64,000 nt of DNA from Collybia mongolica. Its lineage: Eukaryota > Basidiomycota > Agaricomycetes > Agaricales > Clitocybaceae. The stretch covers positions 2,480,001 through 2,544,000 of the forward strand of contig JAAXNY010000011.1 of the NCBI GenBank assembly GCA_013420905.1. Reading direction: 5' to 3'. Below are positions 43,953 to 55,795 of the stretch, piece after piece (within the stretch, counting starts at the first letter, position 1; every line of letters begins with the position of its first letter). Both the position numbers and the translations under genes were made by a program. The notes beneath the pieces are model-generated. The model saw only the letters and a list, made by a program, of their open reading frames with translations. It did not search any database and was not told the DNA's origin.

Positions 43953-46741
43953 GACAATAGATACAAAGCTCACGATTTCATTGATTGCAGCTTGCAGAAA
44001 ACTTTTGTGAAGCAGAAGACCTCTTCGACGTGCTGAGGGCAAGTTTTAGGCACGTTTCCTGTCTTCTTTGATGAAACTTCCTCTTTGGTACATTCTCTGT
44101 ACATTGCTTACTTTGGACGAACGTTATACATGTACTTCGTAGTTCTTACTTTTCCTCCGAAACGATGAACATACAAGCCCTCTAAGGTCGTTTATCTTAT
44201 CTACTGATAACATCGGCTTAGGTTGGGCCGGTTGCCCGAAGGTCACATGTTGTCATAGTGGGGGAGAGGTAGGACGGTTCACAATCAGTGTCTCTTTAGT
44301 AAACATACACACAGGAAAGAAGATGGTCTGATTTGGTCAGTATGGGTTTGGTGTGAAGCTGAGTGATTACATGGTGTAGCAGCAGTGAGCGTATAAGGGA
44401 GTCTTGAACTTCTGTTAGCAATGCAACAATAACACTTTGCACATTGGACATTGGACATCAGCCTTGGTACTGTCATCATGTCAGTGGTGCAACAATGGTG
44501 GTCACTGCAGAAAGTCAGAGAGTAGAAGGAAAGAGAGAGCACAAGGGATAGAGAGCTGAGAAGACCTGTCTGTATTGCAGAGAATAGATGAGATCAAGAC
44601 TACAGAACAAGTACTGGGGATAGATGAATTAACAGCTAATTCCACTAGATAAAAGATAAGATAAGATCAAAAAGATGGAGATAAGATTGAAATGTAATTT
44701 TCATAATACATCAGACATTGGCATCAGAGGTTGGTACCACACATCAGTATTGGTACTCACACTCACATATCAGTACCTGTACCTGTACATGGCCAGACAT
44801 TCATTTGTGACAGAATACAGATATTTGATTTTAAGATGGCCACAGATAATATCTTGAGATCATAATGAGATCAAAATATGTTGATCTCCAATTTTTTGAT
44901 TCCAAATATAACTGCTGATTAGCATAGGCTCAACACAAGAAAAGGCTATCTCAAGTTTATTTCAATACTCAAAACATAAAATGAACCTTTCATTTGCTCT
45001 CTTTTGGTTCCCTTCTCATGTTTGTCCAGCCATCAGTGGCTTCAAAGAATTCCAATGAACTGTATAGTTTGTATGTATTTATACTCACACCACTTTTCCA
45101 CAACTCAATTTGAATTCTTGACTTTCACCCCATCATCCCAAGTTCCCTCACTCCCACAGTTGCACTCAAGTACAAGGCTTGCCCATAACTAGGCTCACCA
45201 TTTCCATAGGTAACTTAGATTCTAAGCAAGGTAGTTGGATATATGTACATAGCTAGTACCTTCATAGTTACATTAGTTATTGCTAGATAGTACATGACAC
45301 ATACTCATACTTCAGAAAAATGATATATGTTTGTGATGTTCCCTCTTTGCCAGCTGGTACTTGAAGAAAATGTGAAAATGAACCAACTTCTATATAAGGA
45401 ATGATTCTGGGAGAAACTGAATTTTTGGCTATTCAATGCTGGTGAGATCTAAATTGGAGCTTAGGATGAACACAAGCATGCAAAATTAGAATCATTGTTG
45501 GTCGCTAGAAATGTGATAGTCACTAGATTTTCTTAAGTTCAACTTATACATCAACCATCTCAGGATTATTTTGAATGAAAGGTTTGGCCATGTATGTTGG
45601 CACTTGCAATTACATGTTGGATTCCAGTCAGAGTACATTGGACTCTAGTTGGAGCACATTGGTTTGCTTGTAGATAGTGTACATTACAACCCTGAGCCAT
45701 GTAGCAACAATGGGACTTTATGACTATTGTTTATAATAGGTACATAGGATAGAGACCCCTGGCAGAGGATCCTCAGAGTATTCTCTTTAGATTCCTCTGC
45801 TAGATTATGCATTGGCTGACTTGGGGTTAGCATAGCACAAAGTAGGATTGCCCTAACAATTCAAGAATCCCATATACAACAAGATTCTTCCAAAAACCTA
45901 ATTATGCACCATGCTGTCAAATTCCATGTTCATAGTTGTTAAGATGAGATAAGTACAATATTCCATTTACAGTTCTGGAATTCATGAAATAAATTATGCC
46001 CCTCCTTTACAGCTACCATTAAGCTCTTGGCATTAACAGCCAATGCTTTAAGGCTAAGTTTGACCATTCCTTGAACCTATATATGCATTGGATTATCATA
46101 TGATGAACCAAGGAACCTGGAACTCAGTACTCACATGGTCATTGCCCAGTTCAACTAATGGTGTAACAATGAGTGTGACAGGAGATTTGGGTTTGAGGAA
46201 TGGGATGTTGAAGGAGATATTGAGTATGGGCCCATGGAGTGAGGCAGTCTTTCCTGTCCAAGTGGATGCAATGAGTATAAGGTATATTTTTCACAATATA
46301 TGTGCCCATACTTCAACTTGCCATGAGCAAGGGCCATTTTTCCATTGTGAATGTGTTCTTCAATGCTACCCCATATCCTGCTACAGCCCTCAGTTGGCAA
46401 CCACAATGTTGAAGTGCTTGTAGGGCTGGCCATTGGGCATTTTTTGCTCATGTGAATGCAAAAATATCTTTTTCTTCAAAACTCATTGTATGTTGCTTGT
46501 TGCTGGTCATACTGGTCAGTGCTGAACAATCTCTTAAGGCCACTTAGTATCCGATAGAAGTGGAATCAACCCACCACCAAGAATTACTTAAGTTGGTGTA
46601 GCCTAGGTTGGATTGGTGGTGGGTGCAGGGCTGTCCCCTGCTGCATCATCAATGGCTCCCATAATGTTGGTTGAACTCAAACAAAGGATTGTGAAATGGT
46701 ATTTGGGTGATGGAGAGTCTATGGAAACTGTAGCAGTGATA
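43953..46741. other. Gene-empty, CpG-depleted DNA
   Basis: AT-rich sequence with only a handful of CpG dinucleotides over 2.7 kb and abundant TpG and CpA. No frame has protein character. Probably ancient repeat DNA eroded by deamination of methylated cytosine. Confidence 0.5.
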
Positions 46742-46746
46742 GCTGG

Positions 46747-47044
46747 TGTAAGGGTCAGGTCCTCAGACCACGGTCTATTAGCACACCACGGTCTTTCTTA
46801 GCTACCAAACGTTTACTTACCTTTTCAACGGGCTCTGATGGACTCTTGCTCACTCTCGACATAGTCAAACAGACGCTGTTTGTATGTATTTACATCCGAC
46901 CATATCTGGTGGCCAGTTAGCATTTGTAATGACTTTGTCAAATCAACACCAGTTTTGGGTCTCGTTTCCTTCGCAAACCCTCTCACTCACTCAAACCACT
47001 CGCACTCGCTTGTTTAATGGCCTGGACCGTGCCTTGCCCGTTCA
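46747..47044 (+). repeat. Left LTR
   Basis: 298 bp, about 93 percent like the right LTR by hand alignment. Nearly every substitution is CpG against TpG or CpA. Confidence 0.9.
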
Positions 47045-47118
47045 AAAAACAAAACTTGTAACTATTTTTGCTCTGCTTCTTTTTACTAATCTTCTCCTTT
47101 TAGGTCCACTCTGGACAG

Positions 47119-48297
47119 ATGTCACACAGCATGCAATCCGATGGAGAATCGACCCCATGGGAGTCTTCCCAGGGTCCCAACCCTGCATCAGGACAGGCAG
47201 ATCAGCCCATCCACCAACCCCCCATGGCCACACCAACATGGGAGGATTTCGGGGGACTAGTGAAACAGTTCCACAACCTGTCTGAGGTTGTTCAAGAGAG
47301 CCAACATGCCATCACGCAGTCCTCTCGACTGCTTGCCGCCCTCATGGAATGACTGGACTGGCCTACTTTGACCCAACCAGCTCCACCTCCACCTCCAGCA
47401 CCAATTCTCCCCTTGACCCCAGCAATTGTTGATCTGCTGAACCCATGTGGCGCAGCATGCTTTTGCGAGCCAAAGCCGTTCAAGGGTAAAGCCAACGATG
47501 TACCAACATTCCTTTTGGACATTGCCAACACAATCAGCCTCTCGCAAGGTATGCTTCCCACTGAAGAAGATCGATGTGTTTACATGGCATCATTCTTTGA
47601 CAAAGGAGTGGCAAAACAGTGGTACATATCCATTTGTATTTCCCAAACTCACCTCCTTTTGAATTTCAAGGATTTTTGCTCCACTTTTGAGCAGCACTTC
47701 GGAAACCCAAACATTGCTACCTCAGCCAAAAACAAGATTGATGCCCTCCAGCAGACAGGTTCCATTGCGGCTTATGCTGCACGGTACTTTGAGCTCATTG
47801 TTCATGTTGACTGGAGCGAACAAACAAAAATTGACACCTTCTACAAATGGCTCAAGCCTGCTGTGAAGGACATCATTTCCTACACCCCCATCAACTCTTG
47901 TCCCAATACTTTTAAGAAGTGTGTTGGCTTTGCTGTCAACATCGACAATCGTGTCCATGAGTGTGAAGTTGAACACCGCCTCGAATCCAAAGCCTCATCA
48001 TCCAACAAAAATTCCTCCACCACTTGTCCAAACACCACTATGACCTACACCACACCCTCCACATTATCCCCAGGGCCCTCAACATTGCCTGCTGGAGTAC
48101 CCATGGAGATTGATGCAACGAAAATGGTCAAACCTCACAGCCAACTCACTGATGCTGAGAAGAAGTGCTGACATGAACAAAACCTATGTATGTATTGCAG
48201 CAGGGCAAATCACAAGGCTGCTGAATGCCCCAATATGCCAGAGATTATGAAGAAGTGCTTCGCATCCACCAAGGCAGCTCCTTCGGGAAAAGCCTGA
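47119..48297 (+). pseudogene. LTR element gag, interrupted by TGA codons
   Basis: From ATG 47119 the frame is broken by TGA at 47350-47352 and 48169-48171 and ends at TGA 48295-48297. It contains a typical retrotransposon gag core (WYISICISQTHLLLNFKDFC, FEQHFGNPN) and a zinc knuckle CMYCSRANHKAAEC. The pol frame starts before gag ends, in the -1 frame, consistent with frameshift expression. It would form the RNA-packaging particle in an intact relative. Confidence 0.8.
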
Positions 48298-51200
48298 CCA
48301 AAAGTTCCCCTGTCCCTGGGCTTTCGGTTGATGCTGGGACTCATCTAGCTGCTCTTTGCGAGCCGGAGCCCCGATTCATCCGTACTATGGATGGGTCATA
48401 TATACCCTCTCAATTTACTGTTCCTGCTTACATTTTTTCCTCATCCTCTCGTTTTTCAGCTAATCATTTCTTTATTTCTATAAAGCTTCGTTTTACTAAC
48501 AGGTCTTCTATTATGACGTATGCCATGGTTGACTGTGGCACTACCACATCTTGTATCTCCAAGTGCTTTGCGTCTCGTCACTTGCTCCCTCGTTGTCTTA
48601 AGGACACACCCATACCTATCATGGCGGTTGACAACCATCCTATTGCATCTGGATTGATCACCCAGGATGTCTTTGCTAACATTTCTGTAGGCTCTCACTC
48701 AGAAACTTGGGCCCTTGCTGTTGTCGCAGTTGGATACCCAATTATTTTGGGTCTCGACTGGCTTCAGGACCACAATCCCAACATCAACTGGGCTGAGTCT
48801 CATCTCATGCTCAACTGTTGTGGACTCTCTCCAGCCAACCCCTCCAAGGTGTATGCCAAGGGCTTTGGTCCTTCACTACAGCCTGCTTTAGCTGCGTTTC
48901 GCTCAATTCCAGATGTTGGTTTAGGCTTTGGTCTATCTAACCCAATTCTCTTGCCTTCTCATCTTGTACCACCCTCTGCTCCTCAGGACCACCCCAAACC
49001 TCCCTCAAAACCTTGTACCTCATTCCTCTCTGCTTTTGTTGGGATGAATGGCTTCAGTCACTCTACCCCCTCTCCTCTCAAACCCACTCCTACCCCTTCA
49101 ACTCCCAATGTCAGGGTGTTTAGCCCCAAAAAATTCACTCACCTTGCAAAAGGTGAGGAGGTATGCTATTTACGCTTTCATAATCCCTCCTCTTCCATTT
49201 TTATCAACTCATTTGGCACTGACCCCCCTCCTCCTGCACCTGATGGGTTATCTATGGCTCCCTCCTCTTTGGATAGTCAGACTGATCCTCAGGCGGATTT
49301 CTGCACTTTTGTTCCAGGTAAATATTGGCCTTGGGCTGATACCATGTTCAATCCTTTGGAATTCGACAAACTCCTTGAGCATCAGCCATTCAACATTGAC
49401 ATTGAGCTTGAAGAAGGGAAGTCACCACCCTTCAGCCCCATCTATCGCCTCACACCAGCAGAACGTGAAGCCGTGGCTGAGTATGTCAACTCAAACCTCA
49501 AGCATGGTCACATTCATCATTCCACCTCTTCAGCTGGTGCTCCAGTCCTTTTCATCAGGAAGAAAACTGGTAATATTTGACTTTGCGTTGATTTCCATGG
49601 CTTGAATGCCATCACACGGAAAAACAGGTATCCCCTTCCTCTCATTAATGATCTTCTTGATTGTGTTCAAGGCTGTAAAGTCTCTACAGTTATTGACTTG
49701 AAGTCGGCCTATAGTCACCTATGCATTCGCAATGGTGATGAATGGAAAACCACTTTTTGTACCCATTTGGGTCTTTTCAAACATCTTGTTGTTCCTTATG
49801 GACTCACTAATGCCCCAGCAGCATGGCAGTCCTTTATTCAGGACGTTCTTTGAGATCTGCTGGACATCATCTGTGTTGTCTACCTGGATGACATACTTAT
49901 TTTTTCCAAAACACAGGAAGAGCATGATTGACATGTTGGACTAGTCCTTGACCGACTTTGTGATGCTCAACTCTGTGTAATGCAACAAAGTGCGAATTTG
50001 ATTGCTCTGAAGTCGAATATTTGGGCTACATCATCAGTGCTGACAGCATTAAGATGAACCCAAAAAAACTCAAAACCATCACAGATTGGCCTGAACCAAC
50101 AAAGGTCAAGGATCTTCAATCTTTTCTGGGTTTCACCAATTTTTATCGTTGTTTCATTGATGGTTACTCTCGTTTAACTCTCCCACTTACTGAACTTACC
50201 AAAAAATCTTCAAATTGGAATTTTGCAGGTGCAGCTCAAGGCACTTTTCAGGCGTTGAAGGCTGAATTCATCAAATCCCCAGTTCTTGCCCACTTTGACC
50301 CACTTGCACCTTGTACCCTTGCCACTGATGCCTCTGATTTTGCCATTTCAGGTGTCCTTCAACAACCAGATAGTGACAGATTCCTCCACCCAGTTGCTTT
50401 CTACTCCCGGAAACTCTCACCAAGCAAAATCAACTACAATGTGCATGATAAAGAACTCCTCGCAGTCATTGATTCATTCTGTGACATGCATGGTTGGGTC
50501 CTTGGTTTGCCATCTTCAATTTTGGTCATTTGTGACCACAAAAACCTTGAGTATTTCATGTCTTCTCAAATTCTCAATTGTCGTCAAGCACAATGGGCTA
50601 TGTTTCTCTCTGATTTTGATTTTTGTCTAACTTGGGGTCCGGGTCATTCAAACGTTGCTGATGCCCCATCGCGATGCCCGGATTTGGTCCCTCAAAAGGG
50701 GGATGAGCACCTTGAAGCTCAACGTTGAGTGTTACTGACCAAGTCTCACACCGAGCAACTTTTTCCCTCAGATTCTACCACTTCAACACCTATCCCATCC
50801 CTCAGCTCCATCACCACACTCTCAATTGACAACTCTCACTTACTAGATCACTTCAAGCGTGCTTTCCAGGAAGACACAGAATGGCGCAAAGCAATAGCGA
50901 GAGGTGACACAAGTTTCACGACAGAAGGTGGTCTGGTGTTTCACCAAGGCTGTCTTTACATTCCACCACCTCTTTGAGCTGATATCCTCTACACCTGGCA
51001 TGACTCCGTCATTGGAGGTCACCCAGGTTGAAATCGCACAATGGGTCTGGTTTCATGCAACTACTCATGGCCCAGCATGAACACATACATTCGATGCTAT
51101 ATTGAAGCTTGTGAAACATGTCCAAGAATCAAAACACCTCGTCACAAACCATTTGGCCTCCTCCAGCCCCTTGATATCCCTTCACGCCCATGGCAGTCCA

Positions 51201-52600
51201 TTTCGATGGATTTCATTGTAAAACTTCCCAACTCACATGGATATGATTCCATCTGGGTCGTTTGTGACCATCTAACATGTGCCACCCATTTTGTGCCATG
51301 CAATGAGACACTTACTGCCCCCGACCTCGTGTGGTTATTCCTCAATCGCATTTTTTGTCTTCATGGATTGCCCCACTCAATAATCTCTGACTGTGGTTCT
51401 GTCTTTGTTTCGCACTTTTGGCAAGCTCTCACCTCTCATTTGAATATTGACACTCGTACTTCCACAGCTTACCACCCACAAACAGACGGTCTCACTGAGC
51501 GTACCAACCAGACGCTTGAGACTTACCTTTGTGCATACTGTTCATACCAGCAGGACAACTGGGTTGATTACCTCCCTCTCGCAGAGTTCGCATTCAACAA
51601 TCTTGAGAACGCATCCACTCAACAAACTCCGTTTTTCACCAACCTTGCATTTCACCCCACATTTGAACCACAGATCACTGAACATTTGACTGTTCCTGCC
51701 GCCAAAACCCTTGCACAATGGCTCGCTCAAATCCACAAAGAACTTTGTGCTGAGCTGGAACATGCACAGAAGATTCAAGCTCATCACTACAACCAACAGC
51801 ACCTAGCAGCCCCAGAGCTCAAGAAGGACCAATTTGTTTGGTTACTCCGTCAAGACATCAAGACAACATGACCTTCCAACAAGCTTGACCACCGTCACTT
51901 GGGCCCCTACTGCATTGTCAAGAAAATCGGCTCCTCCTCCTATCATCTCAACCTTCCTTCCTACCTCTCTCATTTACACCCTGTATTCCACAGTTCCCTC
52001 CTTGAACCCTATTGCAATCCCTCCTTATTCCATCCTCACACTTCCCCTGAACCATTTGACCTCGCCAACAATCCCGTGCTTGCCATCCAATCCATTCACA
52101 ATGCTTGCAAGATTGGTCACCACTACAAATATTTTGTACAATGGAAAAACCTTCCAGAGTCTGAAAATTCATGGGTTCCCCTCTCTGACATCCCTACATT
52201 GAGCAACAAACTTGTCAACCACTTTCATCGTCAAAATCCTCACATACCGCATCCTCACACACTCGTTATGAACCAAAATTTCTCCATTCCTATATCTACC
52301 AACATTCCTGCCATTTTTACTGAACTAACTCCTCGTCCCTCTTCCCCTCACACAGATCCCGTGCCCATTGTACCTCCAAATGCTCCAACACCACTTGCTG
52401 CCCAGCCCTCACCCAGTCTCACGCCCCCCACTGTTCTGCTCATTCCTGCAATCCCAGTCGCTGCCGCTCACCCCGCTTCTCCTCCAATTGTACGTCAGAG
52501 GTTGAGATCTGAGTATGAACCGCCCATGTGGACCATGACACAATCTGGTCATGTGTCAAAAACCGCTGAACACTATGACCCCAGAATACCCAGTTGGTAA
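48225..52600 (+). pseudogene. LTR element pol: protease, RT, RNase H, integrase, chromodomain
   Basis: Protease core AMVDCGTTTSCIS; RT with PVLFIRKK, VIDLKSAYSHL, VVPYGLTNAPAAWQ and VVYLDDILIF; RNase H with ATDASDFAISGVL; integrase with a zinc-binding end, SMDFIVKLP, IISDCGSVF and HPQTDGLTERTNQTLE (D, D, E residues visible); and a chromodomain-like end (YKYFVQWKNLPESENSWVP). Breaks: TGA at 49578, 49851, 49929, 50726, 50975, 51029 and 51869, plus a 1-nt frameshift near 49980. Several other changes at usual Arg positions (SDCGS for SDRGS, HLCI for RI) are also C to T. Ends TAA 52598-52600. Confidence 0.85.
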
Positions 52601-52635
52601 TCTGAGCACACATTTCCACCTAAAAAGGGGGATAA

Positions 52636-52935
52636 TGTAAGGGTCAGGTCCTCGGACCACGGTCTATTAGCACACCACGGTCTTTCTTAGCTACCAAACG
52701 TTTACTTACCTTTTCAACAGGCTCTGACGGACTCTTGCTCGCTCTCGACGTAATCAAACGGACGCTGTTTGTATGTATTTACATCTGACCATATCTGGTG
52801 GCCGGTTAGCGTTTGTAATGACTTTGTCGAATCAACACCAGTTTTGGGTCTCGTTTCCTTCACAAACCCTCTTGCTTGCTCATAACCACTCGCACTTGCT
52901 CATTTAACAGCCTGGACCATGCCTTGCCCATTACA
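52636..52935 (+). repeat. Right LTR
   Basis: 300 bp, begins TGTAAGGGTCAGG and ends CCCATTACA, followed by the GCTGG target duplication. Confidence 0.9.
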
Positions 52936-52940
52936 GCTGG

Positions 52941-53669
52941 GTCCTCAGCAGGGCTGGTGCACAATATTTTGAAGCAGTAAGTAGAACCATCCCATGTACC
53001 ACTTTACAAGTAAGCAAATTGTCATTTGTTTGTACTGTGGCAAACATCTCCCATGAAAGAATAGGGGCTGGCAGATTATGTCTTAGTGATCTTGGAGGTC
53101 ACCCCCCACAGCCCCCCAGACCACCTTCATCTTCTATTTAACCATGATAACCCCCATATTACTACTGTTGTAAATTCTTAAATTGTCAAAGAAAATTGTG
53201 GCTTGGTTGCATGAAAATTTAAGAAGCACCTTTGTTAATTGCAAGTTAGGGTTACATTTGCCTTACATGCAGACATAGATATTGTTACATAGGTGGCCCC
53301 AGGTGCTAGGAAAAAACCTTTCTTTTTGGACTCCACTGCTAATGGACTTGAGAAAGGAATTATGCAGTTCACCTGTAACCCATTTGTTGTGGGATTGGCT
53401 CTCAGTTGATCACCTAATCAAAAAAAAGCTAGGCACAGGTAAATAAAGGTTCAGACCAAATGAGTTTCTTAACCCTACACTAGGAGTAAAAATAGGTTTG
53501 GCAAGATCACCAAAATGACCAAGCCAGACAAAGTGCCAGCTGCTCTGTCACAATTTGGGGTTTCAGGAGTTGCTCAGTCACTTCAGACTTAGCACCAGTA
53601 GCCAGCCACCCGGGATTAAGCCCCACTTGAGTGACATGGGCACACTGGTTTTAGGAGCCTGCCAGTATA
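52941..53669. other. CpG-poor spacer, no gene
   Basis: AT-rich sequence between the chromovirus and the Tc1 element. No coding signal. Confidence 0.45.
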
Positions 53670-53671
53670 TA

Positions 53672-55279
53672 CAGTGGCTCAAAAAACTGCCCCAATGTTT
53701 GTACATTTTTGAAAGATCAATATGGTATGAAGTGCTGACATAAGCAGGGGACCTGGAGTAATTATGTAAGATACTATGACATCGTGGCTTTCCAATGGAC
53801 CCTGGATCATGTGATTTGGATCAATATCCATTAAGCTATAAGCCAAACAAAATGGTTACTTATTGGGGCAGTTTTTTGACCCTTATCTTATTTTCCATTA
53901 TTCTGGCATTTATGATCCAATGCAAGAACATTATGGACTGTGGGAAGAATAAACAATGTCATGTGACTTTATTTGTATCAATTTGACATGTTGGAATTGG
54001 TTCAATCATCTTCTTGACCTCTTACCACCATCATGAAAGCCATTTCTACTGCTCAGCACAATACTGTTGTTTCTCTCCTCAATGAGGGCTATTCTCAGCG
54101 TCAAATCAAGGAGAAAACTGGTCTAGGGAAGGGTACCATCAGTAGGATCAGCAAAGATGTGGATGGAAACAAAGAAAACAACCTTGGTGGCCGCCCCTCC
54201 AAGCTGTCTGTTCGTGACAAACAGTCAATTATTTGTCAAATCAAGTCAGGGAAGCTTGATAATGCACTTCAGGCTACCCAATTCATCAATGGCATCATCC
54301 CCAATCCTGTCACACCCCAGACAGTCAGAAATGCACTCAAGGAAAATCAATTTTATGCTGCTACAAAGAGGAAAGCTCCTTTTCTCAAACGAGCCCATCG
54401 CATCCGGCGTCTCCAGTTTGCAAAATATCATGAAAGCTGGACTGTGGAGGACTGGAAAAGGGTTCTATGGACAGATGAGACCAAAATCAATAGGATTGGG
54501 TCAGATGGAAAGGTTTATGTCTGGAAACAAAGGGGAGAACCACCATCTGATAGAACAACATCACCTACTGTCAAACATGGAGGAGGAGGAAACCTCATGG
54601 TATGGGGTTGTATGGGGTGGAATGGAGTGGGAAAGCTCATAGAGGTGCAGGGGAACATGGACAAGGTTCAATACTGTGAAATTTTGGAGAGTGGAGTTCA
54701 GGAAAGTTTTGAGAAGTTGGAAATGGTGGATGGCGAGCGCTACTTTCAGCAAGATAACGACCCCAAACACACATCTGGACTGGCCACACAGTGGTTTGAA
54801 GACAACAACATTCAAGTCCTTGGCTGGCCTGCCCAATCCCCTGACATGAATCCAATAGAACACCTTTGGGAACATCTCAAGCGCCGTCTTAAAGAATATC
54901 CGACACCACCCAAAGGAGTACATGAGTTGTGGGATAGATTGGCTGAAGAGTGGGGTGAAATTCCACCAGAGGTATGCCAAAACCTGATAGAAAGTATGCC
55001 CAGGCGGATACAAGCAGTTATAAAGGCAAAAGGTGGTCATACAAAGTATTAGATAGAAAATTAATAGAGGGTCAAAAAACTGCCCCAATGAGTAATCATT
55101 TTGTTTGGCCTATAGCTTAATGGGTTTTGATCCAAATCACATGATCCAGGGTCCATTGGAAAGCCACGATGTCATAGTATCTTACATAATTACCCCAGGT
55201 CCCCTGCTTATGTCAGCACTTCATACCATATTGATCTTTCAAAAATGTACAAACATTGGGGCAGTTTTTTGAGCCACTG
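53672..55279 (+). mobile_element. Tc1/mariner transposon (1608 bp) with 212-bp terminal inverted repeats
   Basis: TA duplications at 53670-53671 and 55280-55281 flank the element. The termini CAGTGGCTCAAAAAACTGCC form inverted repeats of 212 bp (53672-53883 and 55068-55279) with only a few differences. Within each repeat, the word TCAAAAAACTGCCCCAAT occurs at the outer end and again, reversed, at the inner end (53679-53696, 53862-53879, 55072-55089, 55255-55272). The transposase ORF is intact. A young and possibly active copy. Confidence 0.95.
54033..55052 (+). CDS. Tc1-type DD34E transposase
   Basis: 339 residues, single exon, no stop. N-terminal paired-like helix-turn-helix region (SLLNEGYSQRQIKEKTGLGK, then GTISRISKDV) and a second one with LGGRPSKLS, a GRPR-like hook. 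Catalytic residues: D148 in WTDET, D241 in QQDNDPKHT and E276 in MNPIEHLW, with 34 residues between the last two. It cuts and pastes the element at TA sites. The gene lies about 150 bp inside the left terminal repeat and stops just before the right one. Confidence 0.95.
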   Translation: MKAISTAQHNTVVSLLNEGYSQRQIKEKTGLGKGTISRISKDVDGNKENNLGGRPSKLSVRDKQSIICQIKSGKLDNALQATQFINGIIPNPVTPQTVRNALKENQFYAATKRKAPFLKRAHRIRRLQFAKYHESWTVEDWKRVLWTDETKINRIGSDGKVYVWKQRGEPPSDRTTSPTVKHGGGGNLMVWGCMGWNGVGKLIEVQGNMDKVQYCEILESGVQESFEKLEMVDGERYFQQDNDPKHTSGLATQWFEDNNIQVLGWPAQSPDMNPIEHLWEHLKRRLKEYPTPPKGVHELWDRLAEEWGEIPPEVCQNLIESMPRRIQAVIKAKGGHTKY

Positions 55280-55281
55280 TA

Positions 55282-55795
55282 TCTGTCTCATCTTGACTGA
55301 TACCCATGTATGCTTCCTCTTGAGATTTTATGTAAGTGAGTAAGTAGAACTCAGGAGGCACTGAATATAGCTGACTGTTATCTTCTGCAGGATACTCACT
55401 TGCAAGGTGCCACAGAAGTTTGTATTTCCAGAATGTTTTCTGTTGTCCCATGGGAGTGGGCAGACATATTGAACAGTGGACTGGTAGATTTGGACATGGT
55501 GATGCTTTTGACACCTGCTTTGTCCTTCCATATAGTAATGATACTGGCAATTTGAGGTGGTGGAAAATGTGTTGCCCTTTTTCACAAGCTGTGTATTACA
55601 CCCATCCATCCCACACCAACCACATGGGTCAATCAGAGACTCTGTAGATACACCAGGTAGTAACTTCTCAAATTGACTTGTTTTCCTCTGAGCAAAAAGC
55701 AAGTGCTTTCCCAAATGATTCCTCATGTCTTTGAGCTTTGTAGTTTGCCCACATAAGTAACAATTAATGTTGGCCTCAGCCTCAAGCTTTTTCAC
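55282..55795 (-). pseudogene. Cys/His-rich hypothetical protein remnant, frameshifted and hit by Tc1
   Basis: On the minus strand: NINCYLCGQTTKLKDMRNHL (C2H2-like), then CGWCGMDGCNTQLVKKG, then in another frame SKASPCPNLPVHCSICLPTP and KYKLLWHLASEYP. The three Cys/His clusters occur in this order in a family of uncharacterised basidiomycete proteins I recall only loosely. A frameshift near 55550 separates the halves. The Tc1 element sits directly at the 3' end of the readable part, probably truncating it. Confidence 0.5.

Larger units (their letters stand above)
46747..52935 (+). mobile_element. Ty3/gypsy chromovirus LTR retrotransposon, complete but decayed
   Basis: LTRs at 46747-47044 and 52636-52935 start TGTAAGGGTCAG and end in CA. 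A 5-bp target duplication GCTGG lies at 46742-46746 and 52936-52940. A purine-rich AAAAAGGGGGATAA tract precedes the right LTR. Domain order gag, protease, RT, RNase H, integrase, chromodomain places it in the Ty3/gypsy chromoviruses. The coding region carries nine in-frame TGA codons and one frameshift, so the copy cannot encode its own proteins. Confidence 0.93.

Noticed and set aside
47350..51871. TGA codons in the chromovirus read as a recoded amino acid
   Set aside because: Neighbouring host genes use TGA as a stop (for example Phe3 and Phe4), and the LTR comparison shows CpG decay, which explains TGA without recoding.
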